From Oligoflexia bacterium (GTDB taxonomy: Bacteria > Bdellovibrionota > Bacteriovoracia > Bacteriovoracales > Bacteriovoracaceae): a stretch of 40,686 nt of DNA. Under the pieces are notes generated by a model, which was not told the DNA's origin, did no database searches, and saw only the letters and a list, made by a program, of their open reading frames with translations. Both the position numbers and the translations under genes were made by a program. Within the stretch, counting starts at the first letter, position 1. Every line of letters starts with the position of its first letter. The stretch lies in assembly GCA_015231955.1 (NCBI GenBank), contig JADGAN010000045.1, positions 1-40,686 of the forward strand. Reading direction: 5' to 3'. Positions 30,704-39,137 of the stretch are shown here, in pieces.

Positions 30704-32086
30704 ATGGGGAGTCAAGAATACGAGAGGAACATGGAACACCTTGAGGTATTGTTAAGGGATAATGTCGTACCTACGGTACTAAATGAGAAGTTGGAATCAG
30801 AAAGTTACATCTGGTCAAAGCTTGAAAAGATTGGAGGATGGAATGGAAAGCCCATCGAGCATAAGTTAATCGTGAGAGCACCAAGCTCTTTAAAGTATAA
30901 TGGACTTGTTCCTCAAGAAGATATTGTTAAGGGTAAGTATGTAGACGCGATCCTTCCTGGTGCTTCCATGATGACGGGTTCTTTGTCGTTTTGGGATCGA
31001 GAATTGAACAAATACCGAGACAAGAAAGCAGCTTTCATTGATGTTTATACCCAGCAATTAGATTTTTTTAATGAGCATATTAAGCAGCAAATCAATACAT
31101 TTTTATTCAATGGAGAGGTGCTGGATTTCACTAAGAAGGTAGGAAATGGAGATGGTAAAAAAGGGATTTTAACCGTTACCAATCCTAAACGATTTCAAAA
31201 TGGGCAGAAGATTTTTATATCCAGAAAGGGTACAGAAGGGCGTTATACTGAATTGGCCAAGGGGTTTATTAATTCTATTGATTTCGATAATAACAAACTG
31301 CAAATGGTACAAAATTTGGATATCGAGACAGTGGTGGATGTCTCTGGAATTGGTGATGACGATATAATTCATATTGATGGCGGATTAGATAATGGGTTTG
31401 AAAATTTAAGAAAGGCCTTGTTGCCAGTGTCGGTGGGTGGTAATGCTAAAATTAATTCACTAAGTAAGAGTGAACACTATTTTATGAATCCATTTACTTA
31501 CGATGCTTCAGCGATGGATCTCTCCAAACGCAATCTTTTGACAATTTTATTCGATATTGTCAGAAAAAAATATACTCACAGTAAGGGGCAAATCGATGAG
31601 ATTATTTGCGGAGATAAGCTCTATTCAGCGATTAATTTTTGCATCAACGTCGATAAGATGGGGGCAACCCGCTATAGGAGTGAGGAGAAGGTTTTTGATG
31701 CCTTTAATGTCTCTCAGTTAACGATTACGGATGTTGAGGGAAGAAAAGTAATCGTGACGGTGGATCGTGATTTACGAGATGACATTGCTTACGTCATGAA
31801 CTGGAAGGCCATAGAGTTTCGTTACTATCAGCTTTTTGAGCGCATGAAAGGGCAAAACGGGGAAGAGTTTTATCGAATCCGTGGTAAGGATGATTATGTG
31901 AATATTGTGGATATTCTCACTGAAGGAAATTTGCATATTCGCGAACCCAATAAGATGGGTATTATTTACAATATCCCTGTCTCTAAACTTGAGATCACAC
32001 AACAAGACATTCTTGAGGGGCCTTATGAAGTAAAAATGCTTACTAAGATCGGTGAACTGATTAACAAAGTTGGAGTAAGAGCATAA
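30704..32086 (+). CDS. Major capsid protein
   Basis: 460 aa with the strongest ribosome site in the operon (AGGAGG at 30693-30698), suiting the most abundant virion protein. Order after portal and scaffold, length, and a mixed alpha/beta fold fit a phage coat protein of the HK97 type with inserted domains (about residues 145-235). Recognisable parts include an N-terminal arm, a long helix near YTQQLDFFNEHIKQQINTFL, and a central helix/strand region (QIDEIICGDKLYSAINFC). Specific family not identified. Confidence 0.85.
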   Translation: MGSQEYERNMEHLEVLLRDNVVPTVLNEKLESESYIWSKLEKIGGWNGKPIEHKLIVRAPSSLKYNGLVPQEDIVKGKYVDAILPGASMMTGSLSFWDRELNKYRDKKAAFIDVYTQQLDFFNEHIKQQINTFLFNGEVLDFTKKVGNGDGKKGILTVTNPKRFQNGQKIFISRKGTEGRYTELAKGFINSIDFDNNKLQMVQNLDIETVVDVSGIGDDDIIHIDGGLDNGFENLRKALLPVSVGGNAKINSLSKSEHYFMNPFTYDASAMDLSKRNLLTILFDIVRKKYTHSKGQIDEIICGDKLYSAINFCINVDKMGATRYRSEEKVFDAFNVSQLTITDVEGRKVIVTVDRDLRDDIAYVMNWKAIEFRYYQLFERMKGQNGEEFYRIRGKDDYVNIVDILTEGNLHIREPNKMGIIYNIPVSKLEITQQDILEGPYEVKMLTKIGELINKVGVRA

Positions 32087-32571
32087 TGCTGGTATTGAGT
32101 GATCTTGAAAAAGCAACACTGGAAGAGATTAGCAATAAGGAGGTTGGTAGGCCAATTAGGAGTATAGGATATGATCCTAAACTTAATGTTGGCCTGCTAA
32201 AAACTCCGAAAGGTTATTTGGAATTTCCGTCAATTCCACGATTGGTAAAAGTCACGCCTGACAAAATAGAGGAGAGATGGGTTGCAAGAATTGAAGGTGG
32301 ACTAGGGAATGTCTATGATATTATCTTTCCCGTTGATCATGGTGACAGTGTCTACATAGACTTAAGCAATGTTCCTAGAAATGAGGCGTTTGTTATCGTA
32401 TTGACAAGCATAGGTGGGGGAACATTTATAACAGAGGATAAAGACTTTTCTATTTGGTCAGTTGTTGACTATGCTTATTCGGACGGAGCAAAGAAAAAAA
32501 CTTTCTATAGCATATTAAGAATTGATAACGATGTGCATGTTTTAGCGATAGATAATTTAAGGAAAGTTTGA
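32086..32571 (+). CDS. Hypothetical virion protein, 161 aa
   Basis: Overlaps the major capsid stop by one base and ends exactly where the next gene begins. Beta-rich composition (RLVKVTPDKIEERWVARIEG, YDIIFPVDHGDSVYIDLSNV), no signal peptide, no catalytic motif. Being just after the coat protein, it may be a decoration or head-completion protein. I recognise no family. Confidence 0.7.
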   Translation: MLVLSDLEKATLEEISNKEVGRPIRSIGYDPKLNVGLLKTPKGYLEFPSIPRLVKVTPDKIEERWVARIEGGLGNVYDIIFPVDHGDSVYIDLSNVPRNEAFVIVLTSIGGGTFITEDKDFSIWSVVDYAYSDGAKKKTFYSILRIDNDVHVLAIDNLRKV

Positions 32572-33585
32572 ATGCTAGTTCCAATGGGACGCACGACAAT
32601 TTTTTCTTACGATGCGAGTAAGGCATTGCTTGGAAAGCGGATCGGATTTAAGTCGCTTCATCTGAAGCGTGGAGAGGTGCTTGTCATTTCTGACGTGAAT
32701 GTGGCCAAAGATGATTTTGTAAATGTTGACATGTCAGAGCGTGAACAAGAGGCCTTTATCTTCTCGGTCTATACTCGTATTACAGAAATAATCATTGAAG
32801 AAAATTTTATCATGGAAGAAGGTTCTTGTCTTAGACTAGCGAGATCTCGGCATGGAGGGTTGTCTCTTAGGGAGAGCTATCACGAATTTAAGGTTCCTCA
32901 AATGGCAGGTGGCCATGGGGGGATGCATTTTGGAAAACCTGCGTTTGGAAATGGAGGAGGAGGATTTTTAATGAAAGGCCTAGGGAGAGAAGAGGTTGAT
33001 GCCAATTATGTGCGTGCAGGAAGAGGCATGTATAGGATGGGTACTCCGGCCCCGTATCCTCCTAAAAGTGGATCAATACTTAATCATGGTATGTCATCGA
33101 GCGGTCGTTTGTGGGGTGCTTGTGGAGGAGCACGAGGGGGCCATGGATCGTCCTTGAGGATTGATTGTAAAGGGATAGTTGATTGCAAAGGGGAGATCGA
33201 TCTTTCAGGGCAAGACGGTGGATGTGGAGGTGCTATTGAGGATAACTATATCAAGCTAATGAATCGTGGTACTGGAGGAGGTGGTGGAGCTGGAGGGAGT
33301 GGAGGATTGTTTTTTTTGCAATATAAAAAAGTGTTGTTAAAAAATGCTCCAAAAGTCAATTTAGTTCCTGGGAAGGGCGGTGTTTGTTATCCCGTAAAAA
33401 ATCCTCTGCGCATGCTTGGAACTTATAGCAATACATTTAACATTCCAAGAGACGATTATGCTGATTACTATTGTAAATATGACAAAAAGACGAAAGAACT
33501 TTTTGGCGAAAACGGACAAGATGGAAAGCAAGGCCAGGCCTTTATGGTTATTGGTGACAGATTAGAGGATTATAAAAATGGTTAG
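32572..33585 (+). CDS. Glycine-rich virion protein
   Basis: 337 aa. The first 110 residues resemble the previous gene in style (beta-rich). From about residue 115 there are glycine-rich tracts: GGHGGMHFGKPAFGNGGGGF, GGARGGHGSS, GGCGG and GGGGGAGGSGG. Phage Gly-rich proteins of this kind form polyglycine-II bundles in fibre tips or adhesive surface fibres, where aromatic and charged loops contact receptors. It lies in the late operon before the nozzle gene, so a head- or tail-fibre/adhesin role is plausible. Cys residues alternate with the Gly tracts. Confidence 0.7.
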   Translation: MLVPMGRTTIFSYDASKALLGKRIGFKSLHLKRGEVLVISDVNVAKDDFVNVDMSEREQEAFIFSVYTRITEIIIEENFIMEEGSCLRLARSRHGGLSLRESYHEFKVPQMAGGHGGMHFGKPAFGNGGGGFLMKGLGREEVDANYVRAGRGMYRMGTPAPYPPKSGSILNHGMSSSGRLWGACGGARGGHGSSLRIDCKGIVDCKGEIDLSGQDGGCGGAIEDNYIKLMNRGTGGGGGAGGSGGLFFLQYKKVLLKNAPKVNLVPGKGGVCYPVKNPLRMLGTYSNTFNIPRDDYADYYCKYDKKTKELFGENGQDGKQGQAFMVIGDRLEDYKNG

Positions 33586-33991
33586 GCAGATTTCCAGAGA
33601 CATAAGAGTTGGTGAGATGGGTGATAGTCTTAAAGAGTTTGCATATGTGACATCGGAGGCCATTGAAAAACTTGTCAAGCGGGTAGACGAAGGGGATGTT
33701 ACAGAGTCTAAAAAGACAAGGATCGAATTTCCGGACAGAGAAACATATATCGATATGCTAAGTGGCGAAGTTGACGAAGATAAGAAGAAAAAGGCCATAG
33801 AGAGTCTTTGGGAACGCCTTCCCAATGGTTTGTTTCGAAGTAAAGAACTCGTTGTTTGCAGAAGAGGGAGTATGCTTTCATTTTGCTTGGACGATGGAAG
33901 GGTTTTTTATCCAAGTTTGCAATGGGAAGAGAATGGGTGCAGAGTTGTTGTGAATAGCAATGAGTATGGGTATGGAGTTATTATAATTTGA
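33578..33991 (+). CDS. Hypothetical virion protein, 137 aa
   Basis: Overlaps the Gly-rich gene by 8 nt and the following TTG-started gene by 4 nt. N-terminal helix (SLKEFAYVTSEAIEKLVKRV), acidic middle, and a beta-rich end (GSMLSFCLDDGRVFYPSLQW). Probably a small tail or connector protein by position. No family recognised. Confidence 0.65.
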   Translation: MVRQISRDIRVGEMGDSLKEFAYVTSEAIEKLVKRVDEGDVTESKKTRIEFPDRETYIDMLSGEVDEDKKKKAIESLWERLPNGLFRSKELVVCRRGSMLSFCLDDGRVFYPSLQWEENGCRVVVNSNEYGYGVIII

Positions 33992-36120
33992 TAACAGATC
34001 AGAGCTTGGTTTTAAATAATTTTGCGCGTGGAATCCAGGAAGGGGGAGATAAAAACGCTTGCTTGCAAGGGATAGAGAATTTTTTTATTGACCAGAATAA
34101 CAAGCTTTGTTCGCGTCCTGGATCGATCCCTTTTGATGTGAAATACACGACTGATTTTGAGAATGCGACCGATTATCGGGGGAGAGGGTTTGCTGATTTA
34201 AACGGGACACTGATTTTAAATAAAGGGTTAAAAATATTTTACCTTGATAAAACCTTTTCAAGGATACCTTCGACAGGCCTAAATAATTTTCTGGAGAGCA
34301 AAGAAAATACAAAGATGCTTTCGTGCTTTACACAATGGAGAGATGAACTCCATTGTGTAAATGCCAATTATGCGTACCCTCTTCGAATTTTTAATAGTGG
34401 TTTTGGGTTATGTTCAATGCGACTAGGGTTGCCGAAAATTAAGACGTATGAAAAATCAGAGTCGAGTGGTGATGGACAATATAAAATAGCGATGGTGTTG
34501 GTTCAGGAATATGCATCAAGTGGGAGATTTTACAAAAATTATGGGGAGGTTTGCGAGATCTACCTTGAAAACATTGGCGATCAAGTTGCGCTCTCCAAAA
34601 TTATCATTGATACCTCTTGCTTAGATTTAGAGGAACGATTTAGTAAAACCTATGTAGAATATTATTGTAGTAACAAAAATGAATCAAGGCCTTATTTAGA
34701 GAGGAGAGATCCGCTAAAGAGCGTGGTGGATGATTCCTATCTTTGCAAAATTGAATTAAACAAGAAAAGAGAAGAGATAGAGCTACCGGAAGAGCTTTAC
34801 GATTTGCAGACAGCTCCACAGTGTCGCTACATTTGCAATGTCGATAACACCTCTTTTTTTGGCAACCTAAAGGACTACCCTCATCGACTGCAACAATCAC
34901 CACCAGGGTCTCCCCATGCCTGTATTCCCTCTGCAAAAGTTGATTTTAGTTCCGAGATTACTGGTCTATGTAATTTCAAAGAGAGAGTGATAGTTTTTAC
35001 AAAAACGGCCTTGTATAGAGTGCAATCAACGATTGATTTTGTGGGAGGAGGAGTTCTTTCTTGTGATTCGATTGATAGCGTGGGGTGTATCGCACCAGGT
35101 TCTATTGTAAAGACAAAAAACGCAGTCTATTTTTTTTCTCAGGATGGCATTTATTACACCGATGGATTAAGAGTTCAAAAGCTGGATAACCAGATCGATA
35201 AGCTTTATCACTCTTTGGAAAAAGAGTTGATGGTGTCGACCTATGATAGAAATAAAGATCGGATTATTTGGGGGATCAACGATACTTGGATTGTCTTGAA
35301 TCCCAGTGGTGGGATTACAAAGTGTTCGGGGGTGGGCCTTTCTACGTCCCATCTGTATTTCTTTAGTGGCCAAGTGTTGAGGCTAAGTAAGGATGGTTAC
35401 ATTTATGGCCATGACGAGAGTTATCGTGGGGATAAGTTGTATTTAAAAGGCAAAGAAGGCATTAATTATAAATTGGTATCTCCTGCATACGATTTAGATC
35501 TTAGTGATACTCAAAAGATATTGAAAAAGATCTCACTAGGTGTGCAAACGAATGGGAAGTTTTATTTAGATATAAAAATCAAGGCCAATACGAATTCTCA
35601 TCAAATGGAGCTGGAGCTTCCACCGCTTTCAGTCTTTGAAAAATCTTTTGTAGATGATGAGAATACACTTTGCTTGGATGACCGCGTGATTATTAACGCA
35701 AGCGACGTGAAATTTTATGATCGGTTGATTACAGGGGCCACAAAGCGATGCCAGTTTTTTCAATTTGAAATAAGCTCTTCTTATGGTGAGCTTTATAGTT
35801 CTGAATATTTTGGATGGGCCAAAATCTTGGTGATTTCAGCGGATGAGATGAAGCTTACTGGGAAATGGCCTTGCAATGTTGTGGGGAAGGATTTGATCAT
35901 TGACTCGATGTCTTTTAGAATCAAAGAGCAATTTGGAAAAAACATCACTATTAAGAGTGTTCGGTCATCACGTTATATCACTGGAGAAAACGTTTCCTGG
36001 AAGATTTTTGGATATTATGAAGATCATAGTTTGAAAATAGATTCAATAATTATGAATTATGCTTTGGCAAAAAGAGAGAGTGATAGCTTTGAAAACAGAG
36101 ATGCAAAGTATGCGAGATAG
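33988..36120 (+). CDS. Tail nozzle / propeller-type tail protein
   Basis: 710 aa, starting with TTG at 33988 (overlaps the previous stop by 4 nt; GGAG lies upstream). The N-terminus LNNFARGIQEGG, with ACLQGIENFFIDQNNKLCSRPGS, matches the start of podovirus nozzle or stabilisation proteins, which usually have an NF-R-G, then a CxxxxNF...RPG pattern. The rest is beta-rich with propeller-like repeats (ERVIVFTKTALYRVQS, KNAVYFFSQDGIYYTDG, RIIWGINDTWIVLNPSGG). Such proteins form the hexameric tip of short tails. Presence of this gene, with no tape measure, supports a podovirus-type virion. TTG initiation is unusual. Confidence 0.75.
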   Translation: MITDQSLVLNNFARGIQEGGDKNACLQGIENFFIDQNNKLCSRPGSIPFDVKYTTDFENATDYRGRGFADLNGTLILNKGLKIFYLDKTFSRIPSTGLNNFLESKENTKMLSCFTQWRDELHCVNANYAYPLRIFNSGFGLCSMRLGLPKIKTYEKSESSGDGQYKIAMVLVQEYASSGRFYKNYGEVCEIYLENIGDQVALSKIIIDTSCLDLEERFSKTYVEYYCSNKNESRPYLERRDPLKSVVDDSYLCKIELNKKREEIELPEELYDLQTAPQCRYICNVDNTSFFGNLKDYPHRLQQSPPGSPHACIPSAKVDFSSEITGLCNFKERVIVFTKTALYRVQSTIDFVGGGVLSCDSIDSVGCIAPGSIVKTKNAVYFFSQDGIYYTDGLRVQKLDNQIDKLYHSLEKELMVSTYDRNKDRIIWGINDTWIVLNPSGGITKCSGVGLSTSHLYFFSGQVLRLSKDGYIYGHDESYRGDKLYLKGKEGINYKLVSPAYDLDLSDTQKILKKISLGVQTNGKFYLDIKIKANTNSHQMELELPPLSVFEKSFVDDENTLCLDDRVIINASDVKFYDRLITGATKRCQFFQFEISSSYGELYSSEYFGWAKILVISADEMKLTGKWPCNVVGKDLIIDSMSFRIKEQFGKNITIKSVRSSRYITGENVSWKIFGYYEDHSLKIDSIIMNYALAKRESDSFENRDAKYAR

Positions 36121-36283
36121 CGTTAGTCAGCTTGCTAAATTTGGCAGTTTTATTCTGACCAATGACGATATGGCGAATGTTAACTTTGAAAAGATCAAAA
36201 TCTACATGATTCAAAGTAATCAAATATTAATTAAAATGCTGGAAATGCTAGAGAAAAATGCAAACAATAAAACAAATCATTAA
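36101..36283 (+). CDS. Small helical protein between nozzle and adaptor genes
   Basis: 60 aa from ATG at 36101 (a second ATG at 36110 is possible; a longer frame from 36059 lies inside the nozzle gene). The product is helical and amphipathic: MQSMRDSVSQLAKFGSFILT, then a long helix with KIYMIQSNQILIKMLEMLEK. It overlaps both neighbours, as is usual in this tightly packed operon. Unknown; possibly a small tail or ejection-associated protein. Confidence 0.5.
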   Translation: MQSMRDSVSQLAKFGSFILTNDDMANVNFEKIKIYMIQSNQILIKMLEMLEKNANNKTNH

Positions 36284-36848
36284 ACAGCTTATTTTTCAAT
36301 GCAATCTTGATCAGACAAAATTGCATGAAGATCGTGTTATTTTGTTTTTAAATGAGGCAATCGGGCATGCAGAGACATTGATTATTGATACTTATCCAAA
36401 CTATCTTCTTGCAAAATCCAAGGGAAATGCGATCCCTTCTGACCTTTATGGAACGATGATTGTAAAAGTTTTTAACGATGGGAAGGATCTAGAGGATTGG
36501 GACTTATCACAACTACAGGGCGATATTGTCATTGAGTACATTAGGAAAGCAAAAAGAATAGAGCTAGTGTCAAGTGAGGATAAATTTAAAAATTTAGTGA
36601 GTGGGGTACTTCGAGATAGTAGAGATTTCCCCTTGGATCTTCCATTGGCCCATGATTATATTGTAACACAAGCGAAGAAGCTGATTTATATCGATGAATA
36701 CGATGAGTACAAGGCCCAGATGATGCAGATTGAAGTAGATCAGATAAGAAATTCTCTTGTTAATGTTTTAACATCGATGAGTTTTGGCCCAAAGAAGAAA
36801 CGAGTTTTCATGAGTGCATCGGAAGTAATTGCGGCCTATCACGATTAA
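36258..36848 (+). CDS. Head-tail adaptor-like protein
   Basis: 196 aa, overlapping the previous small gene. N-terminal helices (IIKQLIFQCNLDQTKLHEDR, VILFLNEAIGHAE), a conserved-looking GNAIPSDLYGTMIVKVF stretch, then HDYIVTQAKKLIYIDEYDEY and a basic end. Size, helical content and the place between the nozzle and ejection genes are typical of the podovirus adaptor that sits under the portal, but no sequence signature is definite. Confidence 0.6.
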   Translation: MQTIKQIIKQLIFQCNLDQTKLHEDRVILFLNEAIGHAETLIIDTYPNYLLAKSKGNAIPSDLYGTMIVKVFNDGKDLEDWDLSQLQGDIVIEYIRKAKRIELVSSEDKFKNLVSGVLRDSRDFPLDLPLAHDYIVTQAKKLIYIDEYDEYKAQMMQIEVDQIRNSLVNVLTSMSFGPKKKRVFMSASEVIAAYHD

Positions 36849-36857
36849 GAGGGACGT

Positions 36858-37958
36858 ATGAGTATATTTTCAAGAATAAAAAATTCTATTTTCTCCAAAC
36901 CACAGGCCATCGATCCTTCGAGATACAGGTTTACTCCTGATAAGATTGAACCTGCTTTGATGAATAAAGATCAACTGCAAAGATATAATTACCAAAAATT
37001 TGATGAGAATAGCTTGGAGAAATTACCAACAAGAAGTTTTGAGCGGACATCAATCGCGCCATTGCAAATGAGAGGTGCCATTCAAAATTACCACTCTAGT
37101 CTACCGCAGTATCAGGAGCGAGAGAAATCGTTGATGAGTAAGCTCAACGATCTTTATGCCTCTGGTTCAGGGCCAATTGAAGGCAGTTCTGTTTTAAAGA
37201 AAAGCTTGGAGAATATTGATTTGCAGACGGAAGGGATGCAAAAAAAATTAAAGGATAAGTTAAGTGCCGACTATAAAAACATGCAAAATCGGATGATGAT
37301 GGGAGGTGCAGATGCTGGGGCCTTGGAGCGATTAAGCAATAATTTTTTACGTTCATCGGCCGATGCTTCGAGTGATCTTTATCGGAAGGGACTTGAAAAT
37401 AAATCAGCGGCCACAATAGAGGATTTTCAAAGATCACTACAGAACAAGAGGGATGATAAATTGCAGGCCCTAGGCCTAGAACAGACAGGACTCGGCCGTT
37501 ATGCGGATGTTCTTAATACAGATGTTTCGGGGAAAAATTTGTTAGAACGTTTGAATGCAGATATATCAGGTGAAAATACAAAGGCCATGAACGAAAGGGC
37601 CTTGCAAGATGCAGAATTATCTAATGCTACCAATAGAATGAATGTTGAAAATGCGATGAAAGGTGATGCTTACAACACTAATCTTTTAAATCAAACCAGG
37701 ATGGGCGAGCATGAGGCCCAAAACAAGTATGGGATGCTAAATGCTGACCTTTTGAACAATCTTTTAATGGGCAACACTCAATCAATAAATAGGGCCAATG
37801 AGATGAATGTGCAAAACGCTAATAATGCTAATGCTTCCTATATGGCAGCGTTAGCTCAGGCGGATGCCTATAATCAAAATCGGCGATCATTATTTCAAAA
37901 TATTTTAAACGCAGGCATTTATCAAGGTGCTGGAAAACTCTTTGGTAAATTGTTTTAA
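36858..37958 (+). CDS. Ejection-type internal virion protein, Asn/Gln-rich
   Basis: 366 aa; GAGGGAC ribosome site. Long helical, Asn/Gln/Met-rich protein with repeats such as NERALQDAELSNATNRMNVE and NAYNQNRRSLFQNILNAGIY. It ends with a small hydrophobic Gly-rich tail (GAGKLFGKLF) that resembles a membrane-active C-terminus. P22 gp7/gp16/gp20 and T7 gp14-gp16 have similar composition and place, after the tail genes. Likely released with the DNA to help pass the cell envelope. Confidence 0.62.
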   Translation: MSIFSRIKNSIFSKPQAIDPSRYRFTPDKIEPALMNKDQLQRYNYQKFDENSLEKLPTRSFERTSIAPLQMRGAIQNYHSSLPQYQEREKSLMSKLNDLYASGSGPIEGSSVLKKSLENIDLQTEGMQKKLKDKLSADYKNMQNRMMMGGADAGALERLSNNFLRSSADASSDLYRKGLENKSAATIEDFQRSLQNKRDDKLQALGLEQTGLGRYADVLNTDVSGKNLLERLNADISGENTKAMNERALQDAELSNATNRMNVENAMKGDAYNTNLLNQTRMGEHEAQNKYGMLNADLLNNLLMGNTQSINRANEMNVQNANNANASYMAALAQADAYNQNRRSLFQNILNAGIYQGAGKLFGKLF

Positions 37959-37971
37959 GAAGGGATGCAAT

Positions 37972-38367
37972 ATGGATCCAACGTCAATGTCGATATTCAT
38001 GAGTTTGCTATCAAAAATGGGAGGCGGTCTTGCTAAGGGAGTAGGGGAGATAGGAACTACGGCCTTGGACAAAACAGAGGCCGATAGGATGAACCGTGCG
38101 AAAACATTGGTTGATATTGCAAAGACAGCGGGTACCCGCTTTAGTGGATTGCAACCAGAAGCGTATCAACCACCGTTACCCATTAATTATTTTTTACGCC
38201 TCAATATGAAACAAGGGCCTGAGGGTGGAGATAGTCTTTTTAATCGCTTATTGAATGATTTAACGGGGGAGAGGGGGAGTACAAGTGCAAATTGGTCTGA
38301 TAAATTTTTAAGCGACTTTCTTGAAGAGAACAAAGACAAGCTAAAAAGCAATATAACTTGGAGATAG
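37972..38367 (+). CDS. Small virion protein, 131 aa
   Basis: Start at ATG 37972, preceded by AAGAAGGGA; an upstream in-frame start at 37927 has no such site. Product begins MDPTSMSIFMSLLSKMGGGL with Gly-rich and Met-rich N-terminal segments, then a helical middle and a Lys/Asp-rich end (KFLSDFLEENKDKLKS). It lies among ejection-type genes, so it may be another internal virion protein. No family recognised. Confidence 0.6.
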   Translation: MDPTSMSIFMSLLSKMGGGLAKGVGEIGTTALDKTEADRMNRAKTLVDIAKTAGTRFSGLQPEAYQPPLPINYFLRLNMKQGPEGGDSLFNRLLNDLTGERGSTSANWSDKFLSDFLEENKDKLKSNITWR

Positions 38368-38369
38368 TT

Positions 38370-39137
38370 ATGGGAATTAAAATTCCATATCGCTCGCTAG
38401 AGATAGAGACGAGCAACAAAGATCTTCTTGATGGATTTCTGAGATCTTTAGGAACAAATATGGAAAAAGAAGATGAGAATATGGATTTGGAGACTAAAAA
38501 TCCGAGTCACCTATTCTTTTCTTTGTTAGGGAATAAAGAAGAGAAAAACAATCAGAGAAAGATCAAAGACGAGTTGGAATCCATCAAGCAAAAATTACTG
38601 AAACAGTATAGTAACTATCCAAGAGAAAATGACTACGGAGAAAGTGCATACAGTGATGCCGTTGCAAAAACATTTCTAACGATTGGCGGATATAACCCTA
38701 ATATTTATCCAGAGTCTTTAAATGCTGTAAAAGCTCAGGCCGATGAAAATAAGAATGCTTGGGGATTACAAACTCAAGCACTTGAGGAGATAAAGAATAC
38801 ATTAATTGCAGAGCTAAAGGATAGTAGAAGCAGAGAAGAGTTTGGCAAAATGTTAGTTGGAAGATTGCTTAGCAAAGGTGGTCAAAGCAAGAATAGTGAT
38901 GAAGCAAGAAAAAAGTTAAAGGATTACATTGATGGCATGAGAGACCTTTCTTCGATTCGAGAATCGAATGCAAAGATAGAAGATTTAAAACTAAAATCAT
39001 ATGATCCAAAAGATCCGCGTACCCAAGATAATTATCCTCCTGGACTAACAAAAGAGGCCTTTACAACCAGCTTGCGTGGTTCCCATAAGTCGATGGAAGA
39101 TGCTCTTATCCAGGCCGTTAAAAGGCTCTTGCAATGA
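38370..39137 (+). CDS. Helical virion protein, 255 aa
   Basis: Start at ATG 38370, with GGAG upstream; an in-frame TTG at 38358 inside the preceding gene is less likely. Charged helical product: RKIKDELESIKQKLLKQYSN, then NKNAWGLQTQALEEIKNTLI and EARKKLKDYIDGMRDLSSIR. Overlaps the giant gene by 4 nt (ATGA at 39134), so translation is coupled. Probably part of the ejection apparatus or its assembly. Confidence 0.6.
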   Translation: MGIKIPYRSLEIETSNKDLLDGFLRSLGTNMEKEDENMDLETKNPSHLFFSLLGNKEEKNNQRKIKDELESIKQKLLKQYSNYPRENDYGESAYSDAVAKTFLTIGGYNPNIYPESLNAVKAQADENKNAWGLQTQALEEIKNTLIAELKDSRSREEFGKMLVGRLLSKGGQSKNSDEARKKLKDYIDGMRDLSSIRESNAKIEDLKLKSYDPKDPRTQDNYPPGLTKEAFTTSLRGSHKSMEDALIQAVKRLLQ

